Shown: positions 1-7,608 of the stretch, piece by piece | Layout: each line of letters begins with the position of its first letter | Position numbering within the stretch: position 1 is the stretch's first letter | Origin: an uncultured archaeon | GTDB taxonomy: Archaea > Micrarchaeota > Micrarchaeia > Micrarchaeales > CABMGC01 | Direction of reading: 5' to 3' | Length of the DNA: 17,546 nucleotides | Assembly: GCA_902385515.1 (NCBI GenBank) | Contig: CABMGC010000006.1 | Coordinates: 1 to 17,546 of the forward strand | Position numbers and translations under genes: made by a program | Notes under the pieces: model-generated | The model's database searches: none | The model's input: only the letters and a program-made list of their open reading frames with translations | What the model was told of the DNA's origin: nothing

Positions 1-1453
1 CGACTCCGAAGACCTTGCCGTCCTTGCACTTCTGCTTGCTCCTGAGCTGGACCAGGGTGTCGATCTCGTCCATTCCCGCATTGTCGGCCAGGGTCTTAGG
101 TATGGCCTCAAGAGAGTCGGCGAAGGCCTGTATAGCTAGCTGCTCCCTCCCGCCAACGTTGCCCGCGAAGTCGCGCAGGCCCTTGGAGATGTACTCTTCC
201 GTGCTGCCTCCTCCGTAGACGTACCTTCCGACCTCAAGGGCGCTGGTAAGCGCCCCTATCTCGTCGGTTATGGCCCTCTCCGCCTCGTCCACTACCTGCT
301 TCGTTCCTCCTCTCAAAAAGATCGTTACGCTCTTGGGGTCCTTGCACCTCTCGACGAATACCATCTGCTCGCCGGAGATCTTCTTCTCCTCTATGTTTCC
401 TGCAAAGCCCAGGTCGTCCTGCGTGAGGTCCTCAAGGCTGGTCACGACCTTTGCACCGGTCGCCTTGGCCAGCTTCTCCATGTCGCTCTTCTTGACCCTC
501 CTTACGGCCATTATGCCCGCCTTGGCGAGGAAGTGCTGCGCCACGTCGTCTATGCCCTTCTGCACCAGCACTACGTTCGCGTGGCTCCTTGCGATCTTGT
601 CCACCATCTCTTTTAGCATCTTCTCCTCCTGCTGCAAAAAGGCCTGCATCTGGTCGGGCGAGGTTATCTCGATCCTCGCGTCGGTCTCCGTCTTCTCAAT
701 CTCGAGCGCGACGTCGAGCAGCGCGATCTTCGCGTTCTTTATCGCCTTGGGCATCCCAGGGTGGGATATCTCCTTGTCTATCAGGACTCCGTTTATGTAC
801 TGGGTGTCATCTATGCTTCCACCCTCCTTCTTCTCAAGCTTTATGAAGTCCTTGTCGATGACTACCTTGTCGCCGACCTTTGCGGACACCTGCTTTATCG
901 CCTGCATCGTCAGCTTTGACAGGTACTTCTTTGTCGAGTCTGTGCCGATGTTCTTCGAGCCCACGGACACCATCGCGATCTTCTCAAGCTTGTCAGTGTC
1001 CTCAAGCGTTATAGGCTCTGCGCACTCCACCAGAAGCTCCGACGCCCTCTCCGAGGCCATCTCGTAGCCCTTGATTATCGTGTTGGGGTTTATTCCCTTC
1101 TCGATCAGGTCGCCCGCGTTCTTCAGGAGTTCGCCCGCTATTATGACTGCCGTGGTCGTCCCGTCTCCAACCTCCTTGTCCTGCGTCTTTGCGATCTCTA
1201 CCATGAGCTTCGCGACAGGGTGCTCGACGTTTATCTCCTCGAGTATCGAGGCTCCGTCGTTAGTTATCACTATGTCCCCGAGCTCGGAAACTAGCATCTT
1301 GTCCATTCCCTTGGGACCCAGAGTCGTCCTTATTATGTTGGACACCGCGTACGCGACGGCTATGTTCGTCCTTTGCGCATCCCTGCCCAGCATCCTTGAC
1401 GCCCCTTCCGGCAAAATGTAATACTGCTGTCCGCCTAGTTGATTTTCAGCCAT
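1..1453 (-). CDS. Thermosome (group II chaperonin) subunit, 3' end beyond the window
   Basis: ATP-driven cytosolic chaperonin that folds proteins inside a double-ring cage with a built-in lid. 484 codons are visible out of roughly 540 usual for the family, so about the last tenth lies outside the window. The equatorial ATP-site motifs are present: LGPKGMDKML at residues 45-54, NDGASIL at 65-71 and GDGTT at 96-100. The apical and second equatorial parts follow without interruption. The ATG at 1451-1453 is preceded by GGTGA with a 5-base spacer, a good ribosome-binding site, and gives the expected short N-terminus before the conserved block. The gene has its own TATA-type promoter in the gap behind the STT3 gene. 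Family identification is near certain; whether it is an alpha or beta type subunit cannot be decided here. Confidence 0.97.
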   Translation of the reverse strand, partial: MAENQLGGQQYYILPEGASRMLGRDAQRTNIAVAYAVSNIIRTTLGPKGMDKMLVSELGDIVITNDGASILEEINVEHPVAKLMVEIAKTQDKEVGDGTTTAVIIAGELLKNAGDLIEKGINPNTIIKGYEMASERASELLVECAEPITLEDTDKLEKIAMVSVGSKNIGTDSTKKYLSKLTMQAIKQVSAKVGDKVVIDKDFIKLEKKEGGSIDDTQYINGVLIDKEISHPGMPKAIKNAKIALLDVALEIEKTETDARIEITSPDQMQAFLQQEEKMLKEMVDKIARSHANVVLVQKGIDDVAQHFLAKAGIMAVRRVKKSDMEKLAKATGAKVVTSLEDLTQDDLGFAGNIEEKKISGEQMVFVERCKDPKSVTIFLRGGTKQVVDEAERAITDEIGALTSALEVGRYVYGGGSTEEYISKGLRDFAGNVGGREQLAIQAFADSLEAIPKTLADNAGMDEIDTLVQLRSKQKCKDGKVFGV

Positions 1454-1561
1454 TGTATTCACCTAAATATGATATTTCGAAATCTTCGAGACCAAGACCC
1501 AGCACAAAGCCCTCCTTCCTTTGTATTATTTATGGGTATATGATAGATATGCCAGTCAACC

Positions 1562-1569
1562 TTTTTATA
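1562..1569 (-). promoter_or_regulatory. TATA box of the thermosome gene
   Basis: On the minus strand a TATAAAAA box in purine-rich context lies about 110 bases upstream of the thermosome ATG. Archaeal transcription usually starts about 25 bases downstream, which would give a leader of about 85 bases. A second box-like sequence, ATAAATAA at 1526-1533, is closer and could give a leader of about 50 bases. The choice between them is uncertain. The leader also holds the 10-base palindrome ATTTCGAAAT at 1474-1483. Confidence 0.55.
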
Positions 1570-1592
1570 CCTTTCCGCCAGCGGGCTCGCCG

Positions 1593-4500
1593 TCAGCCAG
1601 GCATGGTGAAGTTGTTTACGACCCATGCCGGCTTCGGGGTCAGCGGAGGCAGGCCGCCAGTGTAGTTGTCAAGACGATATATCACCACCGGGTGGTCGCC
1701 GTTCACGTAGTTGATTCCTGTGAAGTTGCTCGGGTAGGCGATGGAGAATCCCGGCAGCTTTCCGAGGTAGAAGCCGCGGTAGTAGTTGGAGTTGTAGAAG
1801 GCCGTCGGGGCGTTCGTTATCGTGTCGTTGGGGCCGTCGGGCGAGTACAGCATCATGAAGTCGGCAAACTGCTGGCCGCTTATGCTAACCGTGCCGAAGT
1901 AGAACTGTGAAGTGGGCACTATGAACGCGTTGGTCTCCGTGCCGTTGGGCGTCAGCAGGCGGGTCTGGTTCGATGTGCTGCTCAGAGGAACGCAGAAGGT
2001 CTGGTTCGAGAATGAATTGCCCACGACCATTATGGCCTTCAGCGCGGTGACGTTGCTTCCGGGTATCTGGCAGTAGTTTCCTATGCTGCTCGTGCTTATG
2101 GGCACGAACAGGTAAGCCGGGCTGTGGCTGAGTTCGCACTGGGAGGTGCCCAGCACGTAAGGCGAGTTTGTGCCCTTCGCGGCCTGCAGGGCATACGCCT
2201 TGCTCGTCAGGTTGGCGTTTATGCACGCCAAGAAGTTCAGCGCCTGCCACTTCTGGGTGAGCTGGTCGTCAAACAGCACGTACTTCGACTGTATTCCGTC
2301 CATGAAGCTCGCAAGCTCGGCGGGCCCGTACGAGTCTCCAGACCCCATGACGAAGTGCCCCGCCACGGCGTAGTCCAGCTTTGCGTCCGAGTTGTCTCCC
2401 CTCAGCACCGCGTTGCTGTTTCCGAACCAGTTTATCCAGTCGCCGTAGTCCCACCATGAGAGGACCCTAGGTGCGGCCGGGCCGACGTTGTTGTACATCC
2501 AGTTGCCGGCCATGAGCCATGAATCGGCTATCACGTTGTGATAGAGGTTGTAGTTCAGCGCGGGGCCGTGCACGATCAAGGTGAACGCCACTTCCAAAAA
2601 CACTATTGCGACCGCGACTGCCAGGAGCGCCTTCTTCGCGGCTTCGCCGTGCTCCTTGGCTATTATGAACAGCTCCCCGAGAATCGCCCCTATCGCCAGC
2701 ACGTACCCGACCCCGAAGTGGGGCAGGTACTTGACTTCTATCATTCCGGCCACCGCCAGCGGGGTCAGCGCCGCGAAGATGAGTATGCTGCTCTTGGAGT
2801 TCCTCTTGTATATCGCGTACAGCGAGAGGGCGCTAAATACCACGAGCACCGTCCAGACGACTATGTTGACGCCGGCTATGCTCGCGCCGATTATGCCGAA
2901 CCCTCCAGACCCGAAGTCAAAGTTGAAGCCGGTGGGAGCGTACTCCTGCACCGTCATGAAGAGCGGTATCGACGGCGTCGTGAAGTGCGTGCTCAGGGCG
3001 ATGTACCTTGTCACAGGGCTGCCCAGCGGGGTGAATAGGACGAGCAGCAGGGCCAGAACCGCGAGCAGGGCGAGCAGGGCGAGATGGACGCCCAGGTTAA
3101 CTCTGTCAATCAGCTTGAACCGCTTTGCTAGGGCGGGCAGGTAATCCAGCACCGCTACGAACAGTAGCGCGAGCAATGGGAACGAGATTATGACTGGTAT
3201 TCCCAGTATCTCTGGTATCCTGTAAGAGAGGACCGAGCTGTAGGGCTCGAACGCCAAATAGAAAAGAACTATCACCCCCACCAGTATCGCGTTCATCTTG
3301 TAGAAGTCCATGTTCTTTTCGTTCCTAAGAACGTTCACGATCCCCTGCAGGCCTATGTATATCGCCAGCACCCCCGCGTTCACGGTGTAATAGTGGGCGC
3401 CAAGGAACGTCGCGGCGAACGCCACTCCCGCGAGGATGGCGTAGCGCTTGTCCTTCGGATCCTGCGCGGCCAGCATGTAAGTCGCGTAAAACAGGAACAT
3501 CGTGAATATTCCCCACGGCTGGAGCAGCTGCTCGCCGGCTATGAACGTCGTTATGAGCGCGGGCATCGCCACGGCAAGGGCGGCCCCTATCAGCGCGCTC
3601 TTGGGGCCGAAGGCGTGATACAGGAACAGGAAAATCACGAACACCAGCAGCGCCGCCATTATCGGCGGGTACACCGCGCTGACATAGGTCAGAAGCGTGA
3701 GGTCTATGTGGTCGGTCGGCGGGTTGGATATCTGGTACCAGTACGCCTCGAGGTACGGCACTATCGGCTCCACCCTGTGAATCGAGCCTGTCGCCTCGGT
3801 GGGCCAGGCCGAATGGTCGTACAGCCACTGGTAGCCGTGCGTGAGCAGGAACTCGGTGCTCTGCATGTCGAAGTACGGGTCGAACTCGAAGAACTTCGGC
3901 GCAACTCCAATGCTTAGCATCCTGGTCCCGAAGGCCAGGAGCATGAGCGCCAGCAGGGCGAGCCAGATGAGGTTAGGGGCAGGCTTGTCGGTTTTATTGT
4001 GAACCGGCTTGCCGCCGTCTATCATCACCTTCTCCTCGCGCTCGTGGCTCTCCATCAGCCTCTTTTCCTCGTCGCGGTGCGTCTCCTCTATCTTCGATCT
4101 CTCCTCGGGTCCGGCGTCCCTTAGCTTTCTCATCTCTTCCTCGTGCTTCCTCGCGAGGTCGGACTCCTCGCGCTCGTGGTCTTTTACGAGCTTAAGGTCG
4201 AGGTTCAGCAGGCTCATCGTCTGCCTGAGCTCCGATATCCTTTCCTTGTAGTCCCTGTGCATCTGCGCGGCGACCGCGGCGACGGGCTTCGGCCTTGGCT
4301 TAAGAAAATCAAGGTTAAGGGCGCCCTGCCAGTACGAAAGCGCTATCCCGGCAATGGTTAGCAGCACCACGTTCGCCCCGTAGAGGGCGGCCGAGAACGA
4401 GAAGAAGTGGACGTAGTCCATGAAGTAAGCCTCCAGCCATGTCAGCGTCGGGGGAAATATCAGGCCGAAGATGAAACCGATGACTGTTATCTCGAACATG

Positions 4501-4595
4501 TTCAGCTTCGTCTTCCTAAGGAGCGCGAGGGACAGGAAGAAACCTGGCACTATTATCGACAGAAATGCGATTAGAACAGTTCCTATGAGAGACAT
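1593..4595 (-). CDS. aglB: STT3/AglB oligosaccharyltransferase with an N-terminal membrane and coiled-coil extension
   Basis: Membrane enzyme that transfers a lipid-linked glycan to Asn of N-X-S/T sequons on the outer face of the membrane. The 1000-residue protein has the catalytic WWDYG signature at 714-718, an acidic FDPYFD stretch at 238-243 matching the first external-loop DxD region, and TVQE at 548-551 matching the TIxE motif. A polytopic membrane core spans about 208-680, followed by a soluble C-terminal domain. Unusually, about 200 residues precede the core: three predicted membrane segments (about 3-26, 36-56, 66-88) and a highly charged Glu/Arg/Lys-rich coiled coil at about 112-192. 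The start ATG lies about 50 bases from a TATA-like box and has no clear ribosome-binding site. STT3 function is very secure; the role of the extension is unknown. Confidence 0.95.
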   Translation of the reverse strand: MSLIGTVLIAFLSIIVPGFFLSLALLRKTKLNMFEITVIGFIFGLIFPPTLTWLEAYFMDYVHFFSFSAALYGANVVLLTIAGIALSYWQGALNLDFLKPRPKPVAAVAAQMHRDYKERISELRQTMSLLNLDLKLVKDHEREESDLARKHEEEMRKLRDAGPEERSKIEETHRDEEKRLMESHEREEKVMIDGGKPVHNKTDKPAPNLIWLALLALMLLAFGTRMLSIGVAPKFFEFDPYFDMQSTEFLLTHGYQWLYDHSAWPTEATGSIHRVEPIVPYLEAYWYQISNPPTDHIDLTLLTYVSAVYPPIMAALLVFVIFLFLYHAFGPKSALIGAALAVAMPALITTFIAGEQLLQPWGIFTMFLFYATYMLAAQDPKDKRYAILAGVAFAATFLGAHYYTVNAGVLAIYIGLQGIVNVLRNEKNMDFYKMNAILVGVIVLFYLAFEPYSSVLSYRIPEILGIPVIISFPLLALLFVAVLDYLPALAKRFKLIDRVNLGVHLALLALLAVLALLLVLFTPLGSPVTRYIALSTHFTTPSIPLFMTVQEYAPTGFNFDFGSGGFGIIGASIAGVNIVVWTVLVVFSALSLYAIYKRNSKSSILIFAALTPLAVAGMIEVKYLPHFGVGYVLAIGAILGELFIIAKEHGEAAKKALLAVAVAIVFLEVAFTLIVHGPALNYNLYHNVIADSWLMAGNWMYNNVGPAAPRVLSWWDYGDWINWFGNSNAVLRGDNSDAKLDYAVAGHFVMGSGDSYGPAELASFMDGIQSKYVLFDDQLTQKWQALNFLACINANLTSKAYALQAAKGTNSPYVLGTSQCELSHSPAYLFVPISTSSIGNYCQIPGSNVTALKAIMVVGNSFSNQTFCVPLSSTSNQTRLLTPNGTETNAFIVPTSQFYFGTVSISGQQFADFMMLYSPDGPNDTITNAPTAFYNSNYYRGFYLGKLPGFSIAYPSNFTGINYVNGDHPVVIYRLDNYTGGLPPLTPKPAWVVNNFTMPG

Positions 4596-4641
4596 TCAAA
4601 CACACAAATGAGGAAGCAGATGCGTTCCACAAAAGCTTTAG

Positions 4642-4649
4642 AAATATAA
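4642..4649 (-). promoter_or_regulatory. TATA box of the STT3 gene (divergent region)
   Basis: TTATATTT on the minus strand about 50 bases upstream of the STT3 ATG. The predicted transcript start near 4620 would leave a short leader. It sits in a 130-base divergent gap only about 12 bases from the oppositely oriented reductase TATA box, so the two promoters could interfere or be co-regulated. Confidence 0.5.
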
Positions 4650-4660
4650 GATGTGATGAA

Positions 4661-4671
4661 AAATATATAAA
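4661..4671 (+). promoter_or_regulatory. TATA box of the reductase gene (divergent region)
   Basis: AAATATATAAA about 60 bases upstream of the ATG at 4726. A transcript start near 4693 would give a leader of about 30 bases. GAGG at about 4714-4717, 6-8 bases before the ATG, may serve as ribosome-binding site. Confidence 0.6.
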
Positions 4672-4725
4672 GGAGGGCGTGACGTTTCGCCTCAGGCGTT
4701 CTGGGGCGTTCGCGCGAGGGATTCT

Positions 4726-5829
4726 ATGCGTGACAAGGTCGCCGTAATCGGCGCAGGAACCGCTGGGCTGATTGCAGCCAAGACTCTTTGCGAGCTGGGA
4801 ATAGGCGCGACCGTGTACGACCAGAAGAGGCGCCTGGGATTCCCGCCGATGGCAAGCGGAATAGTGTCCATTAAGGGCCTTGAGGGCCTCGGGATCGACT
4901 ACGCCAGGGCTGTCACCAACACCCTCTACGGGGCGGACATACACGCAGGCAGGGAGGTGATGCACATAATGTCGAAGAAGCCCATGGCCCGCGTGCTGGA
5001 CCGCGAGAAGCTCAACATCGCGTGCTATGACGAGTGCGTCTCGAAAGGGGCGAGGATATTTACCGGCAGAAGGCTCGGCCCAAAGGATTTTGAAGACCTC
5101 CACAAGGACAACATAATCGTGGGCGCGGACGGTGCGGTGTCGGCAGTGGCAAGGCATTTTTCGATGGGCGCGATACGCAGGCACGTACTCACATATAAGG
5201 CGGAGTTCAACGTCTCTCCGCACGACCCAAGGAAGGTCGACCTGTTCTTCGACAACGCAGTGTCCCCCGGCCTGTTCGGCTGGATGTGCCCGAACGGGAG
5301 GGATGTTCTTGAGGTCGGAGTAGGCATAGACTCAAGGCACGGAAACAGCAGGTCGGCGTTCGACAGGCTCATGAGGCTCGGCGAGGTAAGGGAAGCTGTG
5401 GGCAGCGCGAAGGCGTACGGCGAGTACGCCAGCATCATCCCCATGAGGACGATAAGGCACATGGTAAAGGAAAACGAGGAGGTGCTCCTTGTAGGGGACG
5501 CCGCCGGCCAGGTAAAGCCGACCACTGGAGGAGGCATCGTCTTCGGAGGCAACGCCGCGAAGATGGCGGCCCGCGCGATACGAGACCACGTCGAGAGCGA
5601 AAAAAGGCTCGGCGAGTACGAGACCGCGTTCATGAAAAGGTTCGGCGGGGACCTCGCCATGCACCGCGCGATAAGCGTCTTCTGCTCGAGAATGGGCACG
5701 GACAGGCTTGCAGCGCTAGTTAAGGCCGGAAAGTTCATGGGGGCAGAGGGATTCCTGTCCAGATACGGCGACATGGACAGGCCGAGCCTCATGCTCAAGA
5801 GGTTCTTCCTAAGGGGCCTTGCAGACTAG
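4726..5829 (+). CDS. Geranylgeranyl-reductase-family FAD-dependent oxidoreductase
   Basis: Predicted flavoprotein that saturates isoprenoid double bonds; archaeal relatives reduce the geranylgeranyl chains of membrane ether lipids, and some reduce the dolichol-type carriers used in N-glycosylation. The 367-residue protein has a Rossmann GAGTAG nucleotide-binding loop at 9-14, GADG at 133-136, and the family's flavin-binding block GDAAGQVKPTTGGGI at 257-271, where GD contacts FAD and the TGGG loop is typical of this family. The usual substrate-pocket motif YxWxFP appears as LFGWMCP at 183-189, a departure from the norm. It is transcribed divergently from STT3 and ends 10 bases from the converging surface-protein gene. 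Family membership is secure; the exact substrate (phospholipid or polyprenol carrier) is not determinable from sequence. Confidence 0.88.
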   Translation: MRDKVAVIGAGTAGLIAAKTLCELGIGATVYDQKRRLGFPPMASGIVSIKGLEGLGIDYARAVTNTLYGADIHAGREVMHIMSKKPMARVLDREKLNIACYDECVSKGARIFTGRRLGPKDFEDLHKDNIIVGADGAVSAVARHFSMGAIRRHVLTYKAEFNVSPHDPRKVDLFFDNAVSPGLFGWMCPNGRDVLEVGVGIDSRHGNSRSAFDRLMRLGEVREAVGSAKAYGEYASIIPMRTIRHMVKENEEVLLVGDAAGQVKPTTGGGIVFGGNAAKMAARAIRDHVESEKRLGEYETAFMKRFGGDLAMHRAISVFCSRMGTDRLAALVKAGKFMGAEGFLSRYGDMDRPSLMLKRFFLRGLAD

Positions 5830-5839
5830 GAGGCCTGGC

Positions 5840-7024
5840 TCACTGCTGGCTCGCCACGGGCATGACGCCAAAAGGAGGCTGCGCCCTTATCCTCGCGTAG
5901 TAGTAGGCAATGCTTGCGTTCCCCGACTTGCCGGTTATGCCCATCGCAAGGTGGCCGTAAGCGGAAGGCAGGTAATTGCCCTGGTTCAGTACATTGCTGC
6001 CGTAGTCTATCTGCGCCCTGGTGTCGTAGAGCGTTGCCCAGAGCGAATACGTGTGGTACGACGCGGCGGTGGAATTCGAGTACACCGCGCTTGCCGGCGC
6101 TATGTCCGCCGTGGCGTTCAGCTCCATTATCACGTTGCTCAGGCACACCGATGACGTCTTCGGGCACAGGGTTATGGACTGTCGGGTTCCCGAGCCCAAT
6201 ATCTGGATGAACTGCGGCACCGAGCTCGACTGCGACAGCGAGGTGAGGGCTCCCTTGGCCTCGTAAACGTACGTGAGCGGATCGAAACTTTCCACGGTGG
6301 CTATGCCGAGCGTGGCGTTGAGGCCGTTCGTGGCGATCGTAAGCCCGCCGCCCAAGGCCGGCGCGCCTATGCTGTTCGTAGTAAGCGACCACGTGCGGGT
6401 ATCGAGCTTCCTCTCGGCGAAATTATCATAGAAGGCGAAGACGTTCGCGCCGTTGTCGTGCTGCCCGTATGAGGAGCTCAGCTGCGGCGCCTCGCCGGCG
6501 TAGGAATCGTAATTTGCGAGTATGCTAAAGCGCGTCAGGTTGACGGACGTTAGGGAGTTGGCGGGGATTCCCGAAGGCAGCCTTACCCAGAAGACCGCGG
6601 CCGTCGAGTTGACGCCGCATCCGCTCTCGCACCACGAATAGAGCTCTGACGGTCCCTCATAGAACCTTATGTTGCCCAGGTCGGCCGTGGTAAGGCTCGG
6701 GAACGGGATGGAATGCGGGTCGAATGATATCATCTGCTGGAACGGCGCAATGGTCGCGGGACCCTGGGAATTGTTTATGATGAACGTGACGTTGGACGCC
6801 TGGAACACGGTGGTGGGCGCAATCGACGTCTGCACGGTCGTGTTCTGGACTATCGACGTCGTAGAGGTGGGCAGGGTTATGGATGTCGAAAGCGAGATGG
6901 ACGACGTCGTTGACGGAATGCTTATGACTATCGATCCCTGGCCGGTGCTGCTGGCAAGTAGGTATATTAGAATCGCAAGGACTGCCACGATTGCGACAAG
7001 CCCCAACAACCTCGATGCCTGCAT
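5840..7024 (-). CDS. Membrane-anchored surface protein with DUF2341-like and lectin-like regions
   Basis: 394 residues. A single N-terminal hydrophobic helix (about 5-24) is followed by a Ser/Thr-rich linker (about 31-78), suggesting an outward-facing protein held by an uncleaved anchor. Residues about 80-200 carry the recognisable archaeal surface-protein pattern PFQQMI (94-99), FWVRLP (145-150), GEAPQLS (177-183) and YDNFA (199-203), resembling DUF2341. The rest, about 205-385, is beta-rich and resembles a concanavalin-type fold, ending in a conserved-looking YYYARIRAQPPFGVMP segment. Two Cys pairs (132/136 and 287/294) may form disulfides. Nine N-X-S/T sequons make it a plausible substrate of the STT3 encoded nearby. 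Function is unknown; adhesion or S-layer association are guesses. The start is nearly leaderless. Confidence 0.85.
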   Translation of the reverse strand: MQASRLLGLVAIVAVLAILIYLLASSTGQGSIVISIPSTTSSISLSTSITLPTSTTSIVQNTTVQTSIAPTTVFQASNVTFIINNSQGPATIAPFQQMISFDPHSIPFPSLTTADLGNIRFYEGPSELYSWCESGCGVNSTAAVFWVRLPSGIPANSLTSVNLTRFSILANYDSYAGEAPQLSSSYGQHDNGANVFAFYDNFAERKLDTRTWSLTTNSIGAPALGGGLTIATNGLNATLGIATVESFDPLTYVYEAKGALTSLSQSSSVPQFIQILGSGTRQSITLCPKTSSVCLSNVIMELNATADIAPASAVYSNSTAASYHTYSLWATLYDTRAQIDYGSNVLNQGNYLPSAYGHLAMGITGKSGNASIAYYYARIRAQPPFGVMPVASQQ

Positions 7025-7045
7025 GATCTATCAACTGCACTCAAG

Positions 7046-7054
7046 CTTTATATC
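7046..7054 (-). promoter_or_regulatory. TATA box of the surface-protein gene
   Basis: GATATAAAG-type box on the minus strand centred about 26 bases upstream of the ATG at 7022-7024. At the usual archaeal spacing the transcript would start at or within a few bases of the start codon, so a leaderless mRNA is likely. Confidence 0.55.
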
Positions 7055-7100
7055 GCCATACTGATGCCACTGGGCAGGAAGGTGCGGCGCCGATGCGGCG

Positions 7101-7604
7101 CTACTCAATCTTCCCTTCCTTGCCCAGGATCTTTCGGCCTAGGGCCTCCCTATTTCTGACGTCGCTAAGCACCTTGTCGTAGTCTTCCTTCTTGAGCACC
7201 CTGATCAGTATGTAGTTGGCGTAGTCCAGCGATACCTGCGAGACGTTGGAGACTATAGCCTGCATGTCAGATGTCTTCAGCACATACTCGTTATCCGGCT
7301 TCAGTATCTCCACGCCCTCCGGGGTGAACGCGAAAGAAACGTTGATCAGTGACCAGAAGTCCTTGAACAGCACAGTGACTATCGCGCTGGTGGAATAGTT
7401 GTTCTCCAGTTTCATGGGCTCGTCGATCTCCCCGAAACAGTAGACCACGCCCGGCGCCTTGAGCAGCCTGTTGTTTATGAGGTCCGTCATGAGCGGCTGA
7501 AGGTCGTCTGCTTTCTCGCTCTGCATGTCGAAATACATCTTCGTAAGCAGCCCGCCCTTCGCAAGAGTCTTGCGCGTAACCTCCTCGACTTCTGATTTTG
7601 ACAT
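7101..7604 (-). CDS. Uncharacterised archaeal protein coupled to histidyl-tRNA synthetase
   Basis: 167-residue soluble, mixed alpha/beta protein with no membrane segment and no metal or nucleotide motif that I recognise. The N-terminal half includes a stretch of the type LYFDMQ (here KMYFDMQSE, about 22-30), followed by GVVYCFGEIDEP at about 52-63. I recall similar small archaeal proteins of unknown function but cannot name a family. The gene begins 4 bases after the hisS stop, and the AGTGA that precedes its ATG by 4 bases contains that stop codon, so the two are probably translated in coupled fashion. A role near tRNA or translation is only an inference from context. Confidence 0.8.
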   Translation of the reverse strand: MSKSEVEEVTRKTLAKGGLLTKMYFDMQSEKADDLQPLMTDLINNRLLKAPGVVYCFGEIDEPMKLENNYSTSAIVTVLFKDFWSLINVSFAFTPEGVEILKPDNEYVLKTSDMQAIVSNVSQVSLDYANYILIRVLKKEDYDKVLSDVRNREALGRKILGKEGKIE

Positions 7605-7608
7605 TTTA

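Noticed and set aside
270..1067. A 265-codon plus-strand open frame opposite the thermosome gene
   Set aside because: The translation is a Ser/Phe-rich shadow with no family resemblance, while the minus-strand thermosome frame is unambiguous.
1570..1600. Possible terminator hairpin after the STT3 gene
   Set aside because: Only a weak GC-rich imperfect stem and no T-run is seen before the next promoter.
4516..5223. A minus-strand open frame spanning the STT3/reductase divergent region
   Set aside because: It covers both promoters and overlaps two secure genes in other frames; no domain is recognisable.
5025..5798. A 257-codon minus-strand open frame within the reductase gene
   Set aside because: It is antisense to a clear flavoprotein with all cofactor motifs in the plus frame.
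6780..6960. Ser/Thr codon-rich stretch considered as a tandem repeat
   Set aside because: It is a low-complexity Ser/Thr linker of the surface protein; no regular repeat unit could be found.
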